DNA of 23,596 nucleotides from an uncultured Collinsella sp. (GTDB lineage: Bacteria > Actinomycetota > Coriobacteriia > Coriobacteriales > Coriobacteriaceae). The stretch's first letter is position 1. Every line of letters begins with the position of its first letter. Below are positions 7,925 through 14,730 of this stretch, piece by piece. Where the stretch lies: contig CAAFEY010000055.1 in the NCBI GenBank assembly GCA_900761995.1, forward strand, positions 1 to 23,596, read 5' to 3'. The position numbers and the translations under genes were made by a program. Below the pieces are notes generated by a model that saw only the letters and a list, made by a program, of their open reading frames with translations, ran no database searches and had not been told where the DNA came from.

Positions 7925-7996
7925 TTATGCGAATACGGAGTCCTCGCGGCGTGCCGAGGGCGACATGCAGGTTTTTCGACTATGACTGCCTTCCAT
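7925..7996 (-). CDS. Candidate 23-aa leader peptide upstream of mgtA
   Basis: A 23-codon ORF (begins MEGSHSRKTC, ends REDSVFA). ATG 7996 is preceded at 6 bases by AAGGAGG, the best ribosome site in the region, and the ORF ends at TAA 7925, about 140 bases before the mgtA start. It is expressed, if at all, from the promoter at 8062-8091. The peptide is polar and basic, with no membrane helix or signal. Enteric mgtA genes carry a short leader ORF (mgtL) whose translation controls transcription into mgtA; the position here is the same but the sequence does not match MgtL and lacks its proline-rich run. The alternative is a free-standing peptide or a chance ORF. Confidence 0.5.
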   Translation of the reverse strand: MEGSHSRKTCMSPSARREDSVFA

Positions 7997-8061
7997 GGCA
8001 CACCTCCTTATGGACGGGCGCGGCGCGCTTTGGGTATCTCGTACCCGTTTCAATCCGCCCG

Positions 8062-8091
8062 TATTCTTGATGAGGGGGTTTGCCGTGTCAA
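8062..8091 (-). promoter_or_regulatory. Probable mgtA promoter
   Basis: On the minus strand a perfect TTGACA (-35, 8091-8086) stands 18 bases from AGAATA (-10, 8067-8062), giving a start near 8055 and a leader of about 270 nt to mgtA. Just downstream, GGGTA (8032-8036) and TACCC (8042-8046) form a small hairpin in the transcript, before the small ORF. No known Mg2+ riboswitch motif was recognised in the leader. Confidence 0.6.
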
Positions 8092-8220
8092 CCCCATTGT
8101 TCGGAAAACCGTTGCCCCTGACAAAGCCTTTACAGAATGCCGTGGCCTCAAAGCGTACCCGCATCGACGCTTCGCCTGCGCTAAACTGGAAGCACGTACG
8201 CGATTACGAGAGGAGCCCGC

Positions 8221-8901
8221 ATGGAGGCTTACAAGCAAGAGTTCATCAAGTTCATGGTCGAGTCCGACGTTCTTAAGTTCGGCAGCTTTACGCTCAAGAG
8301 CGGCCGTCAGTCCCCGTTCTTTATGAACGCCGGCGCTTATGTGACGGGCTATCAGCTCAAGAAGCTGGGCGAGTATTACGCCCAGGCCATTCACGATAAC
8401 TTTGGCGACGACTTTGATGTCCTGTTTGGACCGGCCTACAAGGGTATTCCGCTGGCCGTCGTGACCGCGATTGCCTACCACGAGCTGTACGGTAAGGAGG
8501 TCAAGTACTGCTGCGACCGCAAGGAGGCCAAGGACCACGGCGCCGACAAGGGCAACCTGCTGGGCTACGAGCCCCAGGACGGCGACCGCGTGGTCATGGT
8601 CGAGGACGTCACCACCAGCGGCAAGTCCATCGATGAGACCTATCCCAAGGTCAAGGCTGCCGCCGACGTCGAAATCAAGGGCCTGATCGTGTCCCTCAAC
8701 CGCATGGAGGTCGGCAAGGGCGGCGTGACCACCGCGCAGAAGGAGATCGAAGCAAAGTACGGTTTTCCCGTCGCGAGCATCGTTTCCATGGCCGAGGTCG
8801 TCGAGACTCTCTACAACCACGAGATCGACGGCAAGGTTGTCATCGACGACGAGCTCAAGACCGCTATCGATGCCTACTACGAGCAGTACGGAGCTCGTTA
8901 G
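8221..8901 (+). CDS. pyrE: Orotate phosphoribosyltransferase
   Basis: 226 aa, usual for the family. It joins orotate and PRPP to give OMP, the fifth step of UMP synthesis, in the cytoplasm. The PRPP-binding loop is VVMVEDVTTSGKS at 124-136; the mobile catalytic loop KEAKDHG is at 101-107; FGPAYKGIPLA at 69-79 and the N-terminal FGSFTLKSGRQSPFF complete the family pattern. ATG 8221 has GAGAGGAG 5-7 bases upstream. No other pyr gene is adjacent, so the gene appears to stand alone; upstream it shares a 437-base divergent region with mgtA. A structured repeat begins at its stop codon and probably ends the transcript. Confidence 0.95.
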   Translation: MEAYKQEFIKFMVESDVLKFGSFTLKSGRQSPFFMNAGAYVTGYQLKKLGEYYAQAIHDNFGDDFDVLFGPAYKGIPLAVVTAIAYHELYGKEVKYCCDRKEAKDHGADKGNLLGYEPQDGDRVVMVEDVTTSGKSIDETYPKVKAAADVEIKGLIVSLNRMEVGKGGVTTAQKEIEAKYGFPVASIVSMAEVVETLYNHEIDGKVVIDDELKTAIDAYYEQYGAR

Positions 8902-9087
8902 TTACGGCGTTTTACCAAACGCCGTAACAGCTCGACGCTGCGCGGGCCGCATTTGGACAATCTGACGTTCAACTTCAAGGGCGCGACCAGAAGGTCAGCG
9001 CCCTTTCGTTTCACGTCACCTTGTCTCAAATGCGGCCCGCTCGCTGGCGTTGCCAAAACATCGGCGTTGCCGTGGTAGTCATTGGGG
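8901..9087 (+). repeat. Structured intergenic element, copy 1 (after pyrE)
   Basis: Three nested stems. (a) GTTACGGCGTTT (8901-8912) with its complement at 8917-8928, loop TACC. (b) After GACGCTGCGC, an outer stem of 14 perfect pairs, 8942-8955 with 9027-9040, continued by GACAA/TTGTC and TGACGT/ACGTCA. (c) An apical stem AAGGGCGC (8977-8984) with GCGCCCTT (8998-9005), capped by GACCAGAAGGTC and a one-base bulge at 8997. It then runs through CGTTGCC to GGTAGTCATTGGGG (9074-9087). The same order of stems and conserved words appears at 10877-11071 with different stem sequences. The apical hairpin followed by TTTCGTTT may end pyrE transcription. Class unknown to me. Confidence 0.7.
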
Positions 9088-9410
9088 GCAAGGCCGCTGT
9101 AGGAGATGGCGATTGCCACATGGTCGGGGCCCGAGGCGAGCGCCGTGCGCACCTGGGGTTCGATATTGCCGTGGCACGTCGCGCTTTTACCGGCGGAGAA
9201 CAGGCGATCGCGGAACATTCCCGCTGGATAGAGATTGTGCGAGCCCGTGTAGATGTCGACCTGTCGGGCGTTCGCGATGAGTTTGGTGGCGTGGTCGAGC
9301 TGCGTGGGGTCGAGCAGCTCCTGCGTCTCGGCCAGCGTGTTCTGGTAGAGCCCCTCCATGCGCTCCATGACCTGCGCAGGCGATACTCGGCTTATCGACC
9401 CGCGATGCAA
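9081..9410 (-). pseudogene. Remnant of an RpiR/MurR-family SIS-domain regulator
   Basis: In one minus frame, about 110 codons encode a recognisable SIS-domain part: VMERMEGLYQNTLAETQELL, ATKLIANARQVDIYTGSHN, AGMFRDRLFSAGK and DHVAIAISYSGLAPN. In RpiR-type regulators this follows an N-terminal helix-turn-helix of about 80 residues. That part is missing: the frame is closed by TGA a few codons upstream. The second half of the SIS domain is missing too: homology ends after SYSGLA, where the structured element (GGTAGTCATTGGGG on the plus strand) begins. A neighbouring PTS EIIA gene fits a decayed sugar-uptake locus. The exact 5' limit is uncertain because the following promoter region overlaps the lost part. 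Confidence 0.6.
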
Positions 9411-9467
9411 AGGAGATGCTCATCCCACGAGCACTACCGGGAAGGGCTTGCGATTCGAGCCCTCGCC

Positions 9468-9496
9468 TTAGTATTTTGGCCATTTGGCACTATAAT
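9468..9496 (+). promoter_or_regulatory. Probable promoter of the EIIA gene, with leader hairpin
   Basis: A perfect TATAAT (9491-9496) with a partial -35, TTAGTA (9468-9473), at 17 bases. The transcript would start near 9503 and begin with a hairpin GCGCAA (9509-9514) / TTGCGC (9519-9524), followed by the GAGGAG ribosome site of the EIIA gene. Confidence 0.6.
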
Positions 9497-9545
9497 CACC
9501 ATAGGCATGCGCAAAACGTTGCGCTTAATCAAGAGGAGAAAACGT

Positions 9546-10082
9546 ATGGGTCTGTTTGACATGTTCAAGAAGAAGGCTGAGCCCGCGGCAGCTGCTGCTC
9601 CGGCCTCCATCTCTGCTTCTGCCGGCGCCGACGTGCTGTGCTCGCCTGTCAAGGGCAAGGTCATCAAGATGGCCGACGTGCCCGATCCCGTCTTTGGCGG
9701 CGAGGTCCTGGGCAAGGGTTGCGCCGTGTGGCCCGAGGACGACCTGGTCTACGCTCCCTGCGACGGCAAGGTGACCGTCACCATGGGTCACGCCGTGGGC
9801 CTGCAGTCCGATAGCGGCATCGAGGTTCTGGTGCACGTCGGTGTCGATACCGTCAACATGAACGGCGACGGCTTCGAGGGCTTCGTCAAGGCCGACGACG
9901 TCGTGAAGGCTGGCCAGCCCATACTCAAGATCGACCGCGCCAAGATCGCCGCTGCCGGTTACAAGGACTGCGTCGTCGTGGCTGTGTCCAACACCGCCGA
10001 GTTTGCCGATGTCGAGCTCGCCGTTGAGGCTGAGTCCGCCGTCGCCGCCGGCGATGCCATCGTCAAGGTCGTCCGCAAGTAA
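9546..10082 (+). CDS. Stand-alone PTS glucose-type EIIA protein
   Basis: 178 aa from ATG 9546, with GAGGAG 8 bases upstream. After a basic N-terminus (MGLFDMFKKK) and an Ala/Pro-rich linker to residue 28, the EIIA-Glc fold follows: SPVKGKVIKMADVPDPVFGG, APCDGKVTVTMGHAVGLQ and GIEVLVHVGVDTVNMNG. H97 in VLVHVG is the phosphorylated histidine and H82 its conserved partner. It accepts phosphate from HPr and passes it to an EIIB domain. No EIIB/EIIC gene is adjacent, so it serves a permease encoded elsewhere, perhaps also as a carbon-state signal as Crr does in enterics. It lies next to a decayed RpiR-type regulator. It has its own promoter and terminator. Confidence 0.9.
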   Translation: MGLFDMFKKKAEPAAAAAPASISASAGADVLCSPVKGKVIKMADVPDPVFGGEVLGKGCAVWPEDDLVYAPCDGKVTVTMGHAVGLQSDSGIEVLVHVGVDTVNMNGDGFEGFVKADDVVKAGQPILKIDRAKIAAAGYKDCVVVAVSNTAEFADVELAVEAESAVAAGDAIVKVVRK

Positions 10083-10108
10083 GCTGTAACGTCCAGAGGA
10101 TGTTTTAG

Positions 10109-10138
10109 GGTGGTTGGATTGTCCGGCCACCCTTTTTA
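10109..10138 (+). terminator. Intrinsic terminator after the EIIA gene
   Basis: GGGTGGTTGG (10109-10118) pairs with CCGGCCACCC (10124-10133) around ATTGT, with two G-T pairs, and is followed by TTTTT. It starts 26 bases after the stop codon. Confidence 0.85.
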
Positions 10139-10318
10139 TTAGACCGGGTGCACGCGTTTATTGTACGTTGGGCAAGTCTACAGACCGTTCGGATACTAAA
10201 ACGAACCGACCGCGCCTTCGTACTGCCGAGGGTGTTCATTAGTGGATAGTATGGGCTTACCTTATTACAACGTGCGCCGTGTCTGGGAAGCGCGGTGCCG
10301 CTCATTGGGAGGAACAAC

Positions 10319-10876
10319 ATGAAAAAGAAGCTGCTGCTTGCGCCCCTCATGGCCGTCTTGGTTGCGTGCGTGGTCCTGCTTTCCGGCTGCGGAGGCCCTT
10401 CGGTCGAGGAGCTCATCACCAAGGACCTTACGACTCAGTTTGATGAGGTTAAGAACGGCGGAGACGATTTCCTCGCCGGTCTGGAAGAGGCTTCGGGCGA
10501 CGAGTTCGAGCAGCTGGGCATCGATCCCAAGGAGTACGCCAAGAGCTATCTCGAGGGCTTTGACTACAAGATCGGCGACGTGACGGTCGACGAGGACAAG
10601 GGCACCGCAACTGCCGAGGTCACCATTACCTGCAAGTCCATGAACCAGATCGTTGAGGATTTTGCCACCAAGTACCAGGAGAAGGTCGCCGCGCTCGATT
10701 CGATGCCTTCCGATGACGAACTGTACAAGATGGCCGGTCAGGTCATGGTCGATGTGACCAAGGCCGCTAAGACCAAGGACACCACGGTCACCTTCAAGTA
10801 CACCGCCAATGACGACGGCGAGTGGTCTGCTGACGATTCCGCAACCAACGAGATGATGAATGCGATGATGAACTAG
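10319..10876 (+). CDS. Small secreted lipoprotein, DUF5105-like
   Basis: 185 aa from ATG 10319, with GGGAGGA 6 bases upstream; an in-frame ATG at 10295 would spoil the signal peptide and lacks this site. Signal peptide with KKK, a hydrophobic core and lipobox LSGC, so C24 is lipidated and the protein sits on the outer face of the membrane. The mature part is acidic and helical (VEELITKDLTTQFDEVKNGG, later GIDPKEYAKSYLEGFDYKIG) and ends in a beta-rich part (TTVTFKYTANDDGEW). This agrees with my memory of DUF5105 lipoproteins of Firmicutes and Actinobacteria, whose function is unknown. The gene stands alone; a structured repeat begins at its stop codon. Confidence 0.8.
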   Translation: MKKKLLLAPLMAVLVACVVLLSGCGGPSVEELITKDLTTQFDEVKNGGDDFLAGLEEASGDEFEQLGIDPKEYAKSYLEGFDYKIGDVTVDEDKGTATAEVTITCKSMNQIVEDFATKYQEKVAALDSMPSDDELYKMAGQVMVDVTKAAKTKDTTVTFKYTANDDGEWSADDSATNEMMNAMMN

Positions 10877-11071
10877 GGGGTTACGCGGTTCTACGAACCG
10901 CGTAACCAGTTGACGCTGCGCGCCGCCCAGGACGATAATTTGTCATTCAAAGGGCGAGGCATGACAAGAAGGTCTATGCCTCGCCCTTTTCATGCCAACT
11001 TGTTCGTCCTGGACGTCGCTCGCTGTCCGTCCTCTACCTGCGACGTTGCCATTGCTGGGTAGTCATTGGGG
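10877..11071 (+). repeat. Structured intergenic element, copy 2 (after the lipoprotein gene)
   Basis: Same plan as the element after pyrE. (a) GGTTACGCGGTTC (10879-10891) with its complement at 10895-10907. (b) After TGACGCTGCGC, an outer stem CCAGGACGA (10927-10935) with TCGTCCTGG (11004-11012), extended past one mismatch. (c) An apical stem of 14 perfect pairs, 10949-10962 with 10976-10989, capped by GACAAGAAGGTC with a one-base bulge at 10975. GCTCGCT, GACGTTGCC and GGTAGTCATTGGGG (11058-11071) close it. Stem bases differ from copy 1 but pairing is kept; loop, bulge and linker words are the same. The apical hairpin plus TTTT may terminate the lipoprotein transcript. Confidence 0.7.
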
Positions 11072-11110
11072 ACGTTCTTAAATGACGGCAGTTGGGGACG
11101 CTCCTTGCAC
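11062..11110 (+). repeat. GGGGAC-type intergenic repeat, copy B
   Basis: GTCATT (11062-11067) pairs with AATGAC (11081-11086) around GGGGACGTTCTTA, followed by AGTTGGGGACGCTCCTTGC. It matches the repeat at 3074-3122 word for word with few changes. Its first bases overlap the end of the structured element, so the two repeats abut or belong together. Confidence 0.65.
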
Positions 11111-11194
11111 AAGTGTTGCATTGTGGGTGACCGGGAAAATGTGGCCCGGTTTTTGGCCGAATTCCGGGCTGCGGTTTCCGGATGAGATGGGCTG

Positions 11195-11318
11195 CGGAAA
11201 GTGCGACCCGGAATATTGCTCCAAAACGGAATGCAGTTTCCCCGACGCGCCTCAAACGGAAAGCGCGTCCCATTCCGGAGCTCCAAAACGGGATGCGCTT
11301 TCCGCGCGGAAGAATTGT
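11195..11318. repeat. Two imperfect 62-bp tandem units with hairpin
   Basis: CGGAAAGTGCGACCC (11195-11209) recurs as CGGAAAGCGCGTCCC (11257-11271), and GCTCCAAAACGGAATGCAGTTTCC-like sequence (11218-11241) recurs at 11280-11303, both 62 bases apart. In the second unit, 11257-11271 pairs with 11290-11304 over 15 bases with one wobble. GGGCTGCGG also occurs twice just before (from 11167 and 11189). The region 11111-11345 holds no supported gene. On the minus strand the hairpin follows the HAD gene stop but has no T-run. Confidence 0.55.
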
Positions 11319-11345
11319 CGCAGCTACGTTAAGCGGTGCTGTTCG

Positions 11346-12014
11346 TTACTCGCCCAGAATCAGCGCCGCGAGCTCTTCCTGGGTGTCCACCACGTAGTCG
11401 GCGCCGGCGGCTTCCAGCTCTGCGCGGCCGCGGAAGCCCCAAGTGACGCCCGCGCTCTTGAGGCCGGCATTGTGACCGGTCAGGACGTCGACATTGGAAT
11501 CGCCCACATAGAGCGTGGTTGCCGGGTCGGCGCTCAGCTCCTCCATCACATGCAGCGTGGCGGGCGCTTCGGGCTTGGGCGGAAAAGCGTCGACACGGCC
11601 CTGGACCAGCGCAAAGCGGTCGGGACCAAAGTACTTCTCGATAAGCGGGGCCGCCGAAATGTGGTCCTTGTTGGTAAGCACGGCAAGCTGGATGCCCGCG
11701 GCGCGCAGACGGTCGAGCATCTCGATTGTGCCGGCATAGGGGGCGGTGTGGTCCTCCTTGTGCTCGCCGTAGTAAGCCCTAAACTCGGCAAGCGTCTGCT
11801 CAAACATGCGGCCGTCGCCCGCATACTCGGCAGGCATAAAGCGCTCAACCAGCTTAAGCATGCCGTTTCCCACCTTATAGCGGTATTCGTCAACGGCAAA
11901 AGTGGGCCAGCCGTGCATCTCACAGGTATGGTTGCCGGCGGCCGCCAGGTCCTCGAGCGTGTTGAGGATAGTGCCGTCGAGGTCAAAAATCACATGGGAA
12001 AACGCTGCCGCCAT
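11346..12014 (-). CDS. HAD-superfamily phosphatase, phosphoglycolate phosphatase-like
   Basis: 222 aa from ATG 12014, chosen for AGGAG 5 bases upstream; an in-frame upstream start (12077) would add 21 residues with no homology. Motif I HVIFDLDGTILNT with the nucleophile D11 and D13, motif II AVLTNKD, Lys in FPPKPEAPATL, and motif IV YVGDSNVDV; a helical cap lies between motifs I and II. This is the Gph/PGMB-type subfamily that removes phosphate from small phospho-substrates such as 2-phosphoglycolate; the substrate cannot be read from sequence. It is 126 bases after hypE on the same strand and may be co-transcribed, though no link to hydrogenase maturation is known to me. Confidence 0.88.
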   Translation of the reverse strand: MAAAFSHVIFDLDGTILNTLEDLAAAGNHTCEMHGWPTFAVDEYRYKVGNGMLKLVERFMPAEYAGDGRMFEQTLAEFRAYYGEHKEDHTAPYAGTIEMLDRLRAAGIQLAVLTNKDHISAAPLIEKYFGPDRFALVQGRVDAFPPKPEAPATLHVMEELSADPATTLYVGDSNVDVLTGHNAGLKSAGVTWGFRGRAELEAAGADYVVDTQEELAALILGE

Positions 12015-12140
12015 GGGTGCTCCTGCCGTTTGAGTAATAAAACGCACTCCATGATACTGGGCCTGCGTATCGGGCACGTTTGGAATCTGAATATCTTTGC
12101 CGGCCTTGAACCGCGCTGCGCTAGCCGCGAGCCTTTGCCG

Positions 12141-13175
12141 CTAGCAAATCCTTGGCAGCTGTTCTCCCACGAGCATGTCGAGGATGCGGGTCGAGCCCCA
12201 GCCGGTGCGTACGCGCACGGCGGGTCGAGCGTCCGATCCAAGCGGCAGCACGCGGCCGATAATCGCGGCGTTCTCGCCGTAGCGGGCAGCACGCATGGCG
12301 GCTAGAGCCGCATCGGCCTGCTCGGCCGGCACCACGGCGACCATCTTGCCCTCGTTTGCTACCTGCAGCACGTCATAGCCGAGCATCTCGCAAGCCGCCT
12401 GCACATCGGGACGCACGGGCACGGTGCCCTCGTCGATCTCCATGGCAACGCCGCTGGCCTGCGCAAACTCATTGAGTGTGGATGCAAGGCCACCGCGCGT
12501 GGGGTCGCGGAAACAGCGCGTGTCGGGGGCTGCGGCCAGAACGTCGGCTATCAGGTGGTTGAGCGGCGCGGCATCGCTTTCGATGTTGCTCGAAAACGCC
12601 AAGCCCTCGCGTTGGCTCATGATAGCGATGCCGTGGTCGCCGAGTGTGCCCGACACCAGGATGACATCGCCAGGCTGGCAGTTTGCGCCACTGAGCGCCA
12701 CACCCGCGGGCACTTCGCCCACGCCGGCGGTGTTGATGTAGACGCCGTCGGCCCCGCCGCGCTCAACCACTTTGGTGTCGCCGGTGATGATCGCCACGCC
12801 CGCCTCGCGCGCCGTCTCGGCCATGGTCTGCACGATCTGACGCAGCTTGTCCATGGGATAGCCCTCTTCGAGGATAAAGCCGCACGACAGGTAGCGCACA
12901 TTGGCACCCGAGGTCGCGACATCGTTGACGGTTCCGCACACGGCGAGTCGGCCGATATTGCCGCCGGGGAAGAACTGCGGCGTCACCACAAAGCTGTCGG
13001 TCGACATGGCGATGCGCCCGCTCTCGGGCAGTGCGGCGACGCCGGCATCGTTGCCCTCGAGCAGCTCGGGCGACCCAAAGGCATCCAAAAAGACTTCGTC
13101 GATGATGCGTTTCATCATCTGTCCGCCCGAGCCGTGGCCCAGCAGGACAGTGCTATCGGTGACGCTATGGGACAT
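12141..13175 (-). CDS. hypE: Hydrogenase maturation protein HypE
   Basis: 344 aa, normal length. HypE dehydrates the carbamoyl group placed on its C-terminal cysteine by HypF into a thiocyanate, the source of the CN ligands of the NiFe site. The C-terminus ends PRIC, with the required terminal Cys (C344). The PurM/AIR-synthetase-type fold shows GHGSGGQMM at 13-21, FFPGGNIGRLAVCGTVNDVA, ITGDTKVV and CFRDPTRGGLA. ATG 13175 has GGAG 8 bases upstream. It lies 48 bases after hypD, last of hypC-hypD-hypE. Confidence 0.97.
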   Translation of the reverse strand: MSHSVTDSTVLLGHGSGGQMMKRIIDEVFLDAFGSPELLEGNDAGVAALPESGRIAMSTDSFVVTPQFFPGGNIGRLAVCGTVNDVATSGANVRYLSCGFILEEGYPMDKLRQIVQTMAETAREAGVAIITGDTKVVERGGADGVYINTAGVGEVPAGVALSGANCQPGDVILVSGTLGDHGIAIMSQREGLAFSSNIESDAAPLNHLIADVLAAAPDTRCFRDPTRGGLASTLNEFAQASGVAMEIDEGTVPVRPDVQAACEMLGYDVLQVANEGKMVAVVPAEQADAALAAMRAARYGENAAIIGRVLPLGSDARPAVRVRTGWGSTRILDMLVGEQLPRIC

Positions 13176-13223
13176 ATCGAAAACTCCAATCGTGGGTGGT
13201 GTCGGTGTGCGGGTGCGTTCGGG

Positions 13224-14336
13224 CTAGTTGCGGTAGCGGTAGTAAGCCGCGCAGCTGCCCTCGGAGCTCACCATGCAGGGGCCGACGGGATGCTCGGGTG
13301 TACAAGCGTGGCCGAACAGAGGGCAGTCGCTCGGCGTAATGGCTCCGCGCAGCACGTCACCGCAGCGACATCCACGCGGCTCGACCGTCGGTTCGATCGG
13401 CACGTCATAGCGGGTGCCGGCGTCAAAGCGCGCGAACTCGGGGCGGATGGAAAGACCCGAGGCGGCAATCGGTCCCAGCCCGCGCCATGTGGCATCGCAC
13501 GGCTCAAATACCTGCTCGACCAGCTGGCGCGCCACAGGGTTGCCGTCCGCATTGACACCGCGGCGGTAAGCGTTATCGATTGCGGGCCGTCCCTCAACAA
13601 CCATTTGGACCAGCATGCAAATGCCCTGCAGGATATCGACCGGCTCAAATCCGGTAACCACGCCCGGGGTCCTAAACTCATCGACCAAAAAGCCAAACGG
13701 CGCCACGCCCGTGATGGTGGCGACGTGACCCGGCAGGATAAACCCGTCGATGGTCGTCTCGGGATCGTTGGCGATGGCGCGCAGCGCCGGCGGCGTGGTC
13801 TTATGGGCGCAGTAGACCGAGAAGTTCTGGAGCCCGCGCGCATCTGCCTCCAGGATGGCGGCAGCGATGGTGGGCGTTGTGGTCTCAAAGCCCACGCCCA
13901 TAAAGATGACCGGGCGGTCGGGGTTTTGCTCGGCGATGTCGAGTGCGTCGAGCGGTGAGTAGACGATGCGGATGTCGCGCCCTGTCGCCTTTTGCGCGGC
14001 AAGCGAGGTAGACGATCCGGGCACGCGCATCATGTCGCCAAACGTGGTGATGATGGCACCGTCCATCTTGGCGAGCGCGATTGCATGGTCGATGTCGCGG
14101 TTGGCGGTAACGCAGACCGGGCAACCCGGGCCGCTCAGCAGCTTGAGCCCGGCCGGCATAATGGAGCGAAAGCCATAGCGGCCGATGCTCACGGTGTGCG
14201 TGCCGCAGACTTCCATAAGGTTGATGGTGCGATCGCCGACAAGCTCATGAATGCGCTCGATGAGCTCGCGAGCCAGCTTGGAATCGCGAAATGCCGAAAA
14301 GTCGATACCGGAGCGCGCCGGCTGTCCGGCCGCCAC
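13224..14336 (-). CDS. hypD: Hydrogenase maturation protein HypD
   Basis: 370 aa. HypD is the iron-sulfur scaffold which, with HypC, assembles the Fe(CN)2CO unit. The conserved motifs are all present: C44 in CGTHT, GPGCPVC with C72/C75, GVGFETTTP, ILPGHVATITG, and the C-terminal cysteines around PRGCRCGDVL and DCPLFGHACTPEHPVGPCMVS that hold the 4Fe-4S cluster. The start is GTG 14336, whose G is the last base of the hypC stop codon TAG, so translation is very likely coupled to hypC, its protein partner. Confidence 0.97.
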   Translation of the reverse strand: MAAGQPARSGIDFSAFRDSKLARELIERIHELVGDRTINLMEVCGTHTVSIGRYGFRSIMPAGLKLLSGPGCPVCVTANRDIDHAIALAKMDGAIITTFGDMMRVPGSSTSLAAQKATGRDIRIVYSPLDALDIAEQNPDRPVIFMGVGFETTTPTIAAAILEADARGLQNFSVYCAHKTTPPALRAIANDPETTIDGFILPGHVATITGVAPFGFLVDEFRTPGVVTGFEPVDILQGICMLVQMVVEGRPAIDNAYRRGVNADGNPVARQLVEQVFEPCDATWRGLGPIAASGLSIRPEFARFDAGTRYDVPIEPTVEPRGCRCGDVLRGAITPSDCPLFGHACTPEHPVGPCMVSSEGSCAAYYRYRN

Positions 14337-14596
14337 TAGTATGCCTCGGCCGGGTTGCTGGCCAGTTGGTCTTCTTCGGCCAGTTCGGTCATGGCATTAA
14401 CGAGCTCGAGCGTTTCTTGCGCTTCCTGCTCGTCGACGATCTGGATGCCAAAGCCGGCGTGTACGAGAATATAGTCGCCTACCTGCGCCGTCGGCACGAG
14501 TCTGAGCGACACGGGGCGCTCGATGCCCATCATGTCGACGGTGGCCTTGAGGTCGTCGTCGCGTTTGACTACTTTGCCGGGAACGGCAAGGCACAT
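14336..14596 (-). CDS. hypC: Hydrogenase maturation chaperone HypC
   Basis: 86 aa, the usual small size. The N-terminal MCLAVPGKV carries the catalytic Cys2, which binds HypD and the iron unit and delivers it to the hydrogenase large subunit. An OB-fold follows (VGDYILVHAGFGIQIVDEQEA) with an acidic C-terminal tail. ATG 14596 has AAGGGG 6 bases upstream. It overlaps hypD by one base and lies 134 bases after hypF, behind a possible promoter of its own. Confidence 0.97.
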   Translation of the reverse strand: MCLAVPGKVVKRDDDLKATVDMMGIERPVSLRLVPTAQVGDYILVHAGFGIQIVDEQEAQETLELVNAMTELAEEDQLASNPAEAY

Positions 14597-14642
14597 ATTG
14601 TTCCCCTTTTATACGCTTTGCGCTGGATGGGCGCTTAATAAT

Positions 14643-14681
14643 CCATCAGTTGATGGTAGCGCTCGCGGGGTTCGCGGGCAA
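14643..14681 (-). promoter_or_regulatory. Possible hypCDE promoter with overlapping palindrome
   Basis: On the minus strand TTGCCC (14681-14676) stands 17 bases from TACCAT (14658-14653). The -10 overlaps a perfect palindrome CCATCA-GT-TGATGG (14643-14656), a possible operator. The match to consensus is moderate, and hypCDE may instead be read from the hypF transcript. Confidence 0.35.
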
Positions 14682-14730
14682 ACGCGTTACGCCTGTGAGA
14701 CGGCTGGGCGCGGCGGCGTGCGAGGGCGAG

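Noticed and set aside
7784..8060. Mg2+ riboswitch (M-box) in the mgtA leader
   Set aside because: I looked for the conserved M-box core and saw none; a covariance search would decide.
8050..8820. A 256-codon minus-strand frame opposite pyrE
   Set aside because: Antisense to pyrE; only its 3' neighbourhood in the mgtA leader is of interest and is described there.
10990..11286. Small minus-strand frame in the repeat region
   Set aside because: Made of repeat sequence, no domain, no ribosome site.
11195..11318. CRISPR-like array
   Set aside because: Only two imperfect units with no regular spacers and no cas genes.
12555..13958. A 467-codon plus-strand frame across hypE and hypD
   Set aside because: Shadow of two certain genes; no domain.
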